Shown here piece after piece: positions 1-11,154 of a stretch of DNA of 64,000 nt. Both the position numbers and the translations under genes were made by a program. Positions within the stretch are counted from its first letter, which is position 1. Each line of letters begins with the position of its first letter. Under the pieces are notes generated by a model. The model ran no database searches and was not told where the DNA came from. It saw only the letters and a program-made list of their open reading frames with translations. The stretch is from Membranipora membranacea (taxonomy: Eukaryota > Bryozoa > Gymnolaemata > Cheilostomatida > Membraniporidae): NCBI GenBank assembly GCA_914767715.1, contig OU612070.1, positions 7,395,501-7,459,500 on the forward strand. Reading direction: 5' to 3'.

Positions 1-3000
1 AAGCTGGTAGAATAGGGTCAATTTTCAAGGCCAGATTATGATGTTAATCATTATAGCCTGATTAATAGCCTCTGTATAAAGTAGACCAGCCCAGTAAGAG
101 TTGCAGTCAACAGCCAGTCAGTCATATTTGTGTGATAGTGTGCAGGTGAATTCTACTGAACCTCTTTTGACCTCAGAACATGCATAGTACCATCCTACAG
201 AATACAACCCTAGCTAGCTCTAACAAACTTCACACAATATATCCGAGGAATGACGGGAATAACTCTCACCTATCTGTTAAAGGTTAGTTCTTCAATTGGT
301 CTCGATTGCAAAATTTTACCCTTTCAATCCGAACAACTTTGCGAGACCTATGATACTCTATAATACAGCACAATAAATATGGGATTCAACATGGCAGCCT
401 TGCTTTGTAGTACTCAGTTAATAGTCAACGGACAGATCATCTCTTTTTTGATGGTTCGTGATATCGGAAGGAACAAAGCAACACCATACATCAAATCGAA
501 GGGAATTTTGTCCCGAGTAAGAATATTGAGGTAGTAAAGAAAATAAATTGGGGAGCGGCCATTTTTTCAAGCAAAACAAATTTATTTTGGACTTTTTCGG
601 GCCTGTTTTTCCCTGCAATGATAAATATATACTTTCAATGCCTCAAAAATATGTATTTAGATGATATATATCTATGTTTAAAAAATAAATTTTGTATCTG
701 AAAAAAATTACTAAAAAAACCCTTAAACAAATTTAATTTTTGGAAAGTAGTAGTTGTCTCCCGTTTTGGATTCTTTCCACTTTTTTGTTGTTTAGCAAGG
801 TTTAACTTCAACAAAATATTATACAGACGGGTCATGAGCAACCTGCCATATCCCAGAAGAGGTTCAGCAGTCATAGTCACTCCAATCTGAATATACAGCC
901 TTGTTTTAATCTGGAAAGTCGAAGCAGGCGTCGCACCCACAGCAACATGACTGCGGCAAAAGTTTCCCCTCTTACTCGGCAGCTGCAAGCTTACAATCTG
1001 CATTGTGATGACCGGTAGTTGGTCGCTGTCAATTCCTCTAATGCGGTGTATACAATCTTGCAGACAGCCCCGGTAATCTCCCGCCCATGGTCGTTGATTA
1101 CAGATGGTTCAATTTTTTTATTCTGGCTTGGCAATCTCCCATTCGCTTGCCTAATAGTCAGAGAGACAGACAGAGGATGACAGTGTCTTCTGTGTTCATC
1201 TTTCCCTGAGAATAGTTGGTGCCTGGCAGACAATATGACATGGTATTATAATTTTTAGGTGCATGAGACTTGCACCACCTTTTCAAGCAGTGCAGCTTCC
1301 TACAGAATGAAAATTTACGTTGGATCTTGAATTCGGTTTTTTCATTTATAGAAACCTGGTACATCAATTTGATCATTATAAGATTTCGGTGAGGTTGCCA
1401 AAGAAAGCTTACATCAAGGATTATCACCTATATCTTGACCCCCAAATTCAGCAATAATTGTTCAGGTTGCTGAATTAACTCTCGAAGCACTACAGCTTTA
1501 GCACAAACTAGGTAGCTGCTGAATTGTTTAATTGTCCGTCTTCAATGATACCAAGGCACCACGGAGCAGTTCTTAGCCTGATTTTGACTTGCAGTAGCCC
1601 CTGTGTATTTGTCACAATGACAACTCATGATTAGCCAATTTGTTAAGCCGTTGCGTTAGGAAGAAACTTGTGTGAAATGTAGCAAACTACCTGGCACAAG
1701 TTTTATCCCTCCTTATTATCCCTCCCCCACCCGAGCATTTCTCTGAAAGGGCAACTCAAGCACCAAAATCAACAGCATTGCGTAGTATCTCGTCTGCCAT
1801 GTTATTAGTTTTGATGACTGCTTTGCATTTGTTCATTGCTTCTGCCAGACAAGCTTGTCTTGACATACTTTTAGCAATTTACATGGGCTCCACCAAGATC
1901 GTCAGTTCTTGTGAGATCAAGCAGCTTTTCACGTGGGCAGAGCGTCTTTTTTGGCATCGCCAATGAAAGCAGCTATGACATGGTTAGCTTGTTCGGGATG
2001 TATTTAAAAGCTGCATCAGCAGATAAGTCCCCACTCTTTGCGACTCAACTTTTGAATTCAATGATAGCGCACTGCAGTGAAGGAAATATATATCAACCAA
2101 TAAGGTACTTTAATCGCTAGCTCACAAAGTTTTGACAGCCATCAGTGAATGAAAATCAGAGTTTTGATACCCTCCACCGTCATGTCATGCTCTCAGAATT
2201 ATCCTATATGAGTTTGAACCATGTCCAATTGAGCACTTCAGGTCCTGCCTTGCATATTACAGAAAGATGTAGGTGATCAATAACAATAATGTTCCGAGGC
2301 AGGCACTATAAACGATTATGTCCCTCAGTTGTTTCAAAGTTCTGGGTCCGACTTTATCTCAAATTTATCTTAATTTTGAATTTACACTGTCCCTTTTATC
2401 TGTAACAGAATGATGGGATAAAATCGGAATAACAATTATAATGTTTTCAAAATTGCCAAAAACCAAGTGTCTGCGTGCTAAACTGTATCATGATTTTTTA
2501 TCTGCCTTTGGAATGTGTGAAACTGTGATGGTTTTCGAATTATATGGAACTTATTGAGATGTCAGGCAACACAGATATAGCCAGCACAAGTTTTTATAAC
2601 TATTTAAAAATCAGAAAGATTAAATTCATCCTGAGCCCTTTTAAAAAATCAAACTTTATAAATTGAAACTTTTAGCTGCTCACAGAGCGCTTTTAACTCA
2701 TTTAATCTAACTTCATTAACAATCCCCACACCCATTGGCCTCCTATCAAATGTCGGCCCTGTGGAGCAAACTGTCCTACAACCTAGAATATATAAAGACT
2801 CGGGCCACCTTTGGCACTCAGGTGCTACCTCCTGTCACGAGGGGCTGACTGTTTTCATCACGGTGTTTTTGCCACATCTCGTATGGTGTATGGACTGGTA
2901 CCTCAAAAAAATGCAACCATAACACGCTGATTGCGCATGTTGGCTTCATCTCAACCGCACCGGAATTTCAAAATTTAATATTCGTCGATGAAGTTGAAAA

Positions 3001-4890
3001 CAAACATACCAAATCTTTGAGGCATGTGTTAGAATATGTTCCGCTACCGAATAGGGGTTTTGTTTGTTCGCTGGAGCATCCTGATATTAAATCGCTTGCT
3101 TTTTGAATGCCTGGCTCTAGTGAGATCTTACTGCCATATAAAAACTGGCTTAAGAATAGGTCACTTGGCTTATAAAATACTATCTGATCGCTGTAGTGCA
3201 AGGCAATCTGGTGTGAAACTCTTTTCATTATGTATTACTGGCAGCTGTTGTTGTATTGTGCTGCAATGGCTAGATGATCCTGGTCAGTCGGTGCTTGTAA
3301 ATAACGATCGCACATCTATCTGGTTTCTCTGCTGAACCTCAGTCATACTCATAGACGCTTGAAAAATTTGTCGACTCACTTTTATTTTGTTGACAATAAA
3401 GAGTATACACTTGGCCTCTCAGAAGGTTAAGGCTGAGAACCAAAAACGCTTCTCTTGCTGTTCATTTGTTTCATACCCTATGTAAGAGATTGCCATGTCA
3501 GCAAACTTGGAGAGGGTTTGCTCACTCGTGTAATATTTGTAACATTTCTTAATGTAGCACAGTGGCCTTTTAGAACAGTGCTCTATCAAGCTGTTACTAA
3601 ACTGCTGGCCTGGAGGATCCTTGTGCATTTTAACTTTCAAGAAAATTCAATATATACCAACACAAGAATAATCTGGTCATGTCTCAGCTGTGCTACACCA
3701 AAGACTTTTAGCTTGCTATTATTTTGGGATTTTGATGCAGGACTGCCTTGTCCGATCACACATCTGAAGTGCATATGTTTGGTTTTTGTTTGGTTTTTGT
3801 TTGGTTTAGTATGTGCCAACCTCGTTCAAATGTTGTTTTACCTTTTGAAGCTCTTATAATGACAGTAGGTTACTATACTTTCTTATACACGATTCTTTAA
3901 AATTAGAAACAAGGTGACATCAGACAATAATCTTAATGTTCAAAAAATCGTTCCAATAATCATCATTCATTGAATAGTGAAGGAACTTAATAATATTATA
4001 TTGAAAGTGGAGCAGAGCCAAAATTATACTCAACCATGTTAAGAAAGGTGGCAGCAGGTAATTTATTCCTTATCTACATTTGGGAAATTAATTATATTCA
4101 AAGATCAGCAAGTGAAATTCCATTTGTAATTCGCTGCTGGGACAACTCCGAATGATTCCTTCATATTTGAAATGACCATAGCTTCAAAATTTTTGAGTTA
4201 TAGGTTTGAAACTTCAAGGAAGTGAAGCAGGCATGTGAATCTAGCCTCTGTATTGTATTGTTTTTGAGTGAATCTAACAAACGAAAAAAAAGTCCTTGTC
4301 TACAGTATAACCAAATCACACTAATATTTTGGTGCCCTTGAAATATCCGGCAGCATAAAAATCCAGGACAGTTTTTTCAACTTTTCTTATGTCACCTACT
4401 ATGTTTTAATCTAAAATAACTGTGTAAATCACATTTATCGTGACAGGAACACTCTCTGTGATGTGTAATGCGAATTGGTATACTTTTGATAAATTTGAAA
4501 TTTTCCCCTCATTAACCCTCAGATTCAGGTGCGCCCCCCAATTTTAACTTTTTACTACCAAAATCTTCTTATTCCCTAGAGTCTTAGCTTTGATTTGATA
4601 TATAGTGGTGCTACTGATATAAAAAAACGCCTTAACCGAGCCACTTTTTTGGGATCTGTCCGTTGACTAGAACAGCACAAAGATTTAGCTGGTTACTATT
4701 GGTATATATTTGCAGATTAACATACTATGTGAAACTTATCCGCATTACTATTATTTAATAATGTTATGCTTTGCAAGGCTACCTTATTCCATTCCCCAGG
4801 ATCACCTTTGACCACACCCCCTTGCGCATGAGCATTGCATGGTTATTATGCCTACGGGTTAATTTATCTTGTTTATGATGACTTTGACAG
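1..4890. other. No recognisable gene; upstream flank of BCL11-like copy 1
   Basis: I found no open frame here with recognisable domains. The open frames present are short and overlap on both strands. I looked for an MSRR-type first exon for BCL11-like copy 1 and did not find one. A short tandem repeat of about 11 bp (TGTTTGGTTTT, three rounds) lies at about 3778-3807. If copy 1 has an upstream first exon, it is either in this stretch and unrecognised or outside the window. Confidence 0.5.
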
Positions 4891-5055
4891 CGATGAGAGA
4901 AAACAAAGATCTCCAGACATCTGCAGAAGATATGATGAGACTTTGCAACGCTGAAAGAGATGATACACTAACATGTGGTATCTGCGGGGAAGAGTTTTTC
5001 TTTTTCCAGCTTGAAGAATTTATGCACCACCACAAATACCAACATCTATCTAAGA
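4891..5055 (+). CDS. BCL11-like: Copy 1 exon with the N-terminal BCL11-type finger
   Basis: The exon follows TTTGACAG and ends at GA|GTAAGA, entering in phase 2 and leaving in phase 1, the same phases as its copy 2 partner at 14329-14511. It encodes a leader (L-C-N-A-E-R-D-D) and the finger CGICGEEFFFFQLEEFMHHH. In BCL11 the N-terminal finger is Cys-x2-Cys-x14-His-x4-Cys. Here both Cys and the His are at matching positions, and the final Cys is replaced by His. ATG codons at 4875, 4878 and 4893 leave open that this is the first coding exon. Confidence 0.75.
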
Positions 5056-8000
5056 GTAAGAATTATGGCAGTATTATTTAGGTCTAGGGGGATGATTTCA
5101 TAGATTGGCTAGTTATTCATATCTGTAGACCTACTATGTGATATTGGGGTAATGCCAATGAAGGTCTCCTGAAGAATGGCAATTTTTTTTGCCATTCTGT
5201 TGGGTCAAACTTAGTAAAACTGAATATGTACAGCATAATTCTGTTGGCATCTCCTGTGACAACTATGGTTTATAAAATGGTGTGTATGTTAGACCTTCCA
5301 AAAAAACTTGTGTGGCCACAATATGGTCTTTTTACGGCATGGTTGACATTATGTAAAATTCTTCAATGGTCAAAGTGATAAACAAGCTAAATTTTTGTTG
5401 TATCGCATGTTATCTAGAATCTCAATGAAAATGATAAATGATTTTTTCGAGGCGTTGCTAAATGTTGGTTCCTGCTGTTGAGAGCTTTCTAGTGTTATCA
5501 AAAATAATATAATTTGGTTGATGGCATTACTAAAACTTAAAGGAAAGCAAAAAACAACCATTGTTCATATCAAAGGTTTGCCATTGCAATGAACAAAACA
5601 AGTAATTTTGTTTGCACAAGGACATTGTTGAATGATGTAACCTAATTTAAAGTACAAAAATCCAGGAGCTTGAAGGGTCTAGAGTATGTTATCTCCCCTG
5701 TCATGGATTCACATTTAAATGATGATCCACTTACAGTATAACAGTAAGCCTAGCCCGAGCTTACCTAGAACAGTTACAAGCCTGCTCTACTTCCACTAGA
5801 AATAATCAAAAACAGTATTGGGCAACGGTAGCGTAGTCAAAGATATTTTAGGGTTAACCCGTAACAGGGGAGATAACATACTCTACACCCTTCTAGACCC
5901 TGGATTTTCGCACATTCAATTAGGTTACATCATTCAATAATATCCTTGTGCGAAAAAAATTTGTTTTTTGTTCATTGCAAATGGCAAAGCTTTGATATGA
6001 ACACTGGTTGATTTTTGCTTTCCTATACACTTCAAGCTTTCATCTTCATAATATATTACCACAGCCTAATTTATTCAATTTTTAATCTTCAGTTCTCCCC
6101 AGCACTGCTGATGTAGATGAGATGAACCGGGAATACAGCAGATCAAGGTATTTTATTGGCCATATAACCTCTCCTATTGGAAATAATCTATCCTATGGTT
6201 GTCCTTAAGCCCTTAAGCTGGGTCGGGATAGCTGGGTCGGGTTAGCTGGTACTAGCATTTCATTATCGACAATTTTGTTGGGAAAGTGGTTAATGCTACC
6301 ACCAGCTACCCTGGCACAGTTTGTGCGCTTAAAAGAATCCTATAGGAGTAAATTAATTAGCTAGAATTTAGTTGCGCTTATTCAGGGGCACTAAAGCGCT
6401 AAGGAATGCAAAAAAAACAAACCAATATTTTTGATCACTGCTATAAGATTGCTGTGATATGAAAAGTGGTTGATATTTGCTTTCCTAAACACTTTTGTTA
6501 GCTAAGACGGAGTTTGGCTTTTGCAGGAATACAGAGGTTGAGTGAGAGTTAGCTGGGCATTCATTCATTATCTCAATTCAAATATATGGAATAAAAGGAT
6601 GGGAATAAAACCATATGTCTAGAATTAAATGTTTCTTTTAAACGGACATGAATTCTAAAAAATCCCTTGCAGTGAGAGTTTACAGATGCTTTGGCGGTTG
6701 TCCGAGCAAAGTATGAAAGGAGTAACTGACAACCGCTGACTAAATTAAAAACACAGTCCACTGGTGTGTCATTGTCCTAAGAGAGAGCACAACCTGATCT
6801 TTCAATGAAAATGATTCAATTGTTATCAGGGGCACTTTTTTCTACAGCACAATGGATGAGAACATGATTATTGGATGTCAAGAGGATGGGCGGTTCTTTG
6901 TTATGGCTCAGGTAAGTTCTCTGACAATGACAAGGATACACGCCAAACAATACGTTTGAAATTTTCATAATTAATTGTTTTAAAAATCTTTTCTCTTTAT
7001 TTTTGTAATTTCATTTGCATTGTTAGTATTTAAATATAATATCTCAACTCAAACCTTTTGTCGAACATCTTGCCTTCTATAAAACTTATGTAGTGTTAGA
7101 CTGTACAAAACACTGATTCCCTGCTACGAAATGAAATAACATAAAATCAAGACTGCCAACAGGTTTAGCCCTGAAACACAACGGCGCTTTTGTTTTATAC
7201 ATATTTTAGGATACAGAAGATGTGGGGTCACATCAGGTGCAGGCATTAAAAAAGGGTCAATATCTTTCTTGAGAACTAGCGGTCCAATTTTCTTGACTGA
7301 CTGATCGACTGATGATAAAGATGACTTTGTTGGTTGCAGAACATTAAAAATCAAAACTTTTCAATATTTTGTGTAAATCTGTGTTTAAAAAATACCAGTA
7401 GAGAACGGTTGTTGATTTCACTTTCCAGCAGTACACAACGGACTCAAAAATCAGATAGATCCACAAAACCAACTACCGCCAGTCATTTCAAAAGAGAATC
7501 GCTATCGCAATACAGAGAAAAAGGTATCAGCATGTGTATATTGTGGTAAGGTTGGTGCAACACTACTTTATTACTTAGGGATTTACCAGATCCAGAAAAA
7601 TCATCTACCGCAAACAAGCTACCCTGTCTAGTCCTACCTCAGTGCTCTGAAAGCGTGTTTACTGCTTTACTTTGAATCAGTAATACAGCCATACCACCAA
7701 CAAAGGGCCCGTCTTTTATTATCATCCTCAGAATTTTCAATGCAGAGCCTAACCAGATGATATTATTAGAGAGAAAGAGATCCCGCCTATCTTGTGTATG
7801 TTTATGCTTCTGAAACCCGTTGTGCATTTAATAGTTCGATTTTTTTTGGTGCTCATAATTTTTCCTCACTGTGATCACATCTCATTGAATATTTATCTCG
7901 AAATTTACCCAACATTTTTGTGTTTGCATTTTTACATAAGACATAACACAGCCTAAGAGGTGAGATCCATTAGTCGAAAAACCCCCTAAGGCCAGAGGGG

Positions 8001-9784
8001 GGGCTAAGAGGTTTTCAAACCCACTGAGAGGTAGTAATCTTTCTAAATTTTTGCCAAGACATGCCTTATTGCCCTATCCTTTGCTCCCTACCAAAATCAT
8101 GAACCCAAACTGCATACATTCGTAATGATAAGTTTTGAGTATTAAATGACCTCTGAGAACTAGTAGATGTCTGATTGCACCTGCCCACATACCTCACTAA
8201 ATTTAGCAGCGTTAGGTTCTTGAGTAATGAGATAATTGATGGGTTAATTTTTGTTTTCAGGTAATAAGAGATAAGAGCAATATTGCTGTTCACTTACGAG
8301 TTCATACTGGTGAGAGACCATACCTGTGTGACATGTGTCCTTATGCCTGTAATCTGTCAAGTAAGCTCACCAAACACAAACTAACACATGGTGGAAACTA
8401 CAAGTGTCCTCTTTGTAAAGGAACCTTCAAACAAAAGATGTGAGTTTTTGATGACATAACAACTCATCATATATTATAACATGTAGGAGGTAGTTTGGAT
8501 GGGAAAGGGAGGGGAAATAAGAAAATAGAGAGGCATGGCAATACTTATGTATTGCAAGGGAGTTTGAACCCTGCAGGAGTGGACAGACTACTGGACTGTG
8601 TTCTTGTTCAAGGTGTACTCCAACCTGACTCTGAATTGCGAGATATCTTGTAGCGACTTTGATGTTAGCAAAACACAACCATAGATCCATCATCCTTCTC
8701 CACATGGTTCTTCACTCATAACTTCTGGGCTAATTGGTCAATGACCTTCTCATTTTCACTTTATATCCATCAATGTCTCAAATTACATATTGTAAGGTTT
8801 TGAGGATGGATGCGTATAACTTCCTGAGATATAGCTAGATAAAAAAAGCTTTTCTCGATTTTGCTAATTTGCTTGGTTTGATGGTTCTCTGCAGGTCACA
8901 CATAGACTTAAGTCTATGAGGTCACATGACTTGTCACATTGTGACGTTATTTCAGTCTGATGAAAGTATAGGCTGTTGTGAGATAAGATTTCATGGTAAT
9001 GATAAATATAGCTTTGGAAATTAATCTTGAGCTTTTCTACAAATTTCATGAATTTCCATGCACACCATCCATCTGTGTAGCACCCTAGTTATAGTAATAG
9101 TGTATCTAGAATTACAATAACAGTCAAACCTCGAACAAATTATATCTACTTTACCTGCATTCTGATTAACTTCACCTCTTCTGATTAGAAACAACTGGCT
9201 TATCGATGGTTGGAGAGCTACTCGCAATCCAGGTAAATTTTATCAAACATCGACAATGTTTGAGTAAGATTTTTTTTGTGATCATGCCTGTCTAACTGGT
9301 TGATCCCCGCATAAGTAAATTGATGTATGCATCCGTTTACCTGGATTCAGCAAGCATCTGATCCTTTTTTATTCTCGCAGGGGTATTATGAACCATGTAA
9401 AAAGATGTTGCACATGGCAGAAAAATAGGAAACAGGGAAACTGGCTTTCATCATCAACAGCTGCAGCTGTAATGAAACGAACTCAAAGTCTAGAAAAGAC
9501 AATTTAATTGTATGAGAAAGAGTGGGCAACTCCTCAATCCATATGCATCCTTGAGGAGTGTAAGCATATATAACAGAACATCCGTTTTATGGTGTCTTGC
9601 TGTTTTTTTATTGGCAACAAGGCATTGGGATTCAAATAACTCTTAAAATAGTTTGATGTTGTGGGTTTTAATCATCACAATTTTTATAAACACTCTTCTT
9701 TTATCTTTGTGTATCTTATGTTTACAGATTCTCACTCACTTACCTGCTCTAAGATTTCTATCTAGAGAACCTTCAGCACAGTAA
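4891..9784 (+). CDS. BCL11-like: BCL11-like zinc-finger gene, copy 1 (7 exons rebuilt)
   Basis: Exon model: 4891-5055, 6093-6147, 6848-6911, 7455-7550, 8261-8439, 9381-9468, 9728-9784 with the stop. All junctions are AG/GT and all phases agree, giving about 234 residues. In order it has a BCL11-type N-terminal finger (CGICGEEFF...H..H), a linker without recognised domains, then three fingers: CVYCGK...H...H, TGERPY linker, [17 protein letters not shown]...H, and CPLCKGTF...H...C. The second and third match BCL11 ZnF5-6 in spacing and sequence. BCL11 proteins are nuclear DNA-binding regulators, usually repressors, so that role is inferred by family. The start is uncertain: an upstream exon ending in phase 1, or ATG at 4875 or 4893. 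The exon at 7455 is chosen by phase and by matching its I-D-P-Q start to V-Y-P-E in copy 2; better-looking acceptors at 7429 or 7432 break the frame. If the 9468 donor is not used, the frame stops at 9507. It is much shorter than vertebrate BCL11A (about 800 aa). Confidence 0.78.
5530..6035. repeat. Fold-back inverted repeat inside intron 1 of copy 1
   Basis: The left arm, about 5530-5705, matches the reverse complement of about 5862-6035 through most of its length. For example GAATGATGTAACCTAATT and GTATGTTATCTCCCCTGT occur in opposite orientation in the two arms, with about 155 bp between them. A partial third copy of the outer end lies at about 6445-6495. It looks like a non-autonomous palindromic transposon. 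No clear target-site duplication was seen. Confidence 0.7.
8261..8439 (+). CDS. BCL11-like: Copy 1 exon with the C-terminal finger cluster
   Basis: The exon lies between TTGTTTTCAG and AAGAT|GTGAGT. It is 179 bp, exactly the length of the copy 2 exon at 17236-17414, and has the same phases (0 in, 2 out). It completes finger 1, whose CxxCGK half is on the exon ending at 7550, carries the linker HTGERPY and finger 2 with [18 protein letters not shown], and begins finger 3 with CPLCKGTFKQKM. Finger 3 finishes on the next exon with His and Cys as C2HC. The finger 2 helix reads N-L-S-S-K-L-T-K where copy 2 and vertebrate BCL11 read A-Q-S-S-K-L-T-R, which suggests altered base preference. Confidence 0.85.
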
Positions 9785-11071
9785 AGGAGCGGAGGGCAGC
9801 AATTGGTTCTCATGACAACAAACTGATACCGAAAGATGATACCTACTCAGTCTTGTATTTACTCACTAATTGCCATAGATTAACCCAATAGCTGGGCATG
9901 CAGGCAGCTCTTGTAAATAGGTTTTCCAGTGATTAAATTTTCTCTTTTCCTATCAATGGTTCATGTCTTGCCATTTGAAGTACAGTTTGGTTTCACTATA
10001 ATCAACTCACACAGAATGATGGACTTCATTATCGCTATTCAAATATTGTATATTGACAATATGGTGCCTAGGACTACCTGAAACCACCAGTCATAATTGT
10101 GTAATGTCAATTTTGTCGCGTTGTCCAACTTTGCAGAAACCGGAGCAGCTGATGCAATTGCAAGCAGTTATGCTTCTTTCTGGTTATTTCAATCCTTTAT
10201 ATATGGGTGCATTGAAGAATGTATGAAATAGTGTTGAAATAAAATATCATGAAACAACTTTCTAAAGCTCCATTTTAGAATGTGCCCACAAACTAAATAA
10301 TATTTATATGAAATTATCTCATCTTTATTCAAGAGTAGTTAACTCCAACTATTCATGCTGCATTCGTATTCACTTACTGTGAGAGCACTGTTGTTAACAC
10401 CATACGCCCACAAATCTCATCAAACAAAAATTAAGTTGGTGTTGGGGATTGAGAAAACTAGTGACAACATTATGCATTGAGGCTACAACTAACTAAGCTT
10501 GGGGTGAAGATGTACAAAAGATGATGAACTCCTAGTGAAATTAGAATAAATATTGCCTGATTATCCAGTCAAGAGGCATGCCCAGGATGCCACATAGGCG
10601 CACCTACTTTCTCCAGCTGGTTCACAGCCGATGTATCTTTCACATCGGAACCACCCAGTTATTTTGGTGAAATCATAGCGGCACGATATTCAGTCGTCAT
10701 ATGACCATCTTAGTAAGTTATATTACTACGCCAGCAACCGCACAGTGGAAAGTCTAATAGTATAAGGGAAGATCCTGGTTCCAACACTATTGATGTTTGA
10801 AAAATATAAATTTGAGTGGTCATAAATCATTGATAACGTTGGCACTTAGCCACAAAAATGTGCACTTTTAAACGTTGAATAAAAACAAAAGACCACTGTA
10901 TAATGTTGCACGGAATTCATTGAGTCGAGTAGGCACACAGTTTTTGACCTTGGAAGTACTGCATTCATAGCCTGCATAATGGTGCACGGTATTCCACGCT
11001 CCTCGCTCTCTGTCGACGAACGTGTTAGTGACACTCTCTGCACGCTAAACCTGGATACAGCACGACATATC
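9785..11071. other. 3' UTR of copy 1 and intergenic spacer
   Basis: After the copy 1 stop, a likely poly(A) signal lies at 10238-10243. About 0.8 kb then precedes the candidate first exon of copy 2. Two TGACCA motifs lie here, at 10702-10707 (+) and 10817-10822 (-), in what may be the copy 2 promoter. No TATA box or other gene was recognised. Confidence 0.5.
10238..10243 (+). promoter_or_regulatory. Candidate poly(A) signal of copy 1
   Basis: A canonical AATAAA about 450 bp beyond the last copy 1 coding exon. It is the first canonical signal after the stop that I noticed. It is AT-rich by context, so chance is possible. Confidence 0.45.
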
Positions 11072-11154
11072 ATGTCAAGGAGAAACCGGCAGCACAAAGT
11101 CCAAAGTCACATTGATCTTCACTTGTATAATGTATGCCCACTTCCTACCAACAG
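11072..11154 (+). CDS. BCL11-like: Candidate first coding exon with MSRR N-terminus
   Basis: ATG at 11072 opens [14 protein letters not shown] and runs 27 codons plus 2 bases to the donor CAG|GTTAGT. BCL11A/B, SALL and FOG proteins begin M-S-R-R-K-Q and use this peptide to recruit NuRD through RBBP4/7. Here Lys5 is Asn and Gln6 is Arg, so binding strength is uncertain. The same frame is open upstream from 10979, but family precedent favours the MSRR start. The junction phase to 14329 does not match, so the exon is a candidate only. Confidence 0.5.

Noticed and set aside
635-1003. 122-codon minus-strand frame
   Set aside because: No domain recognised; low-complexity Lys/Phe-rich end in AT-rich DNA.
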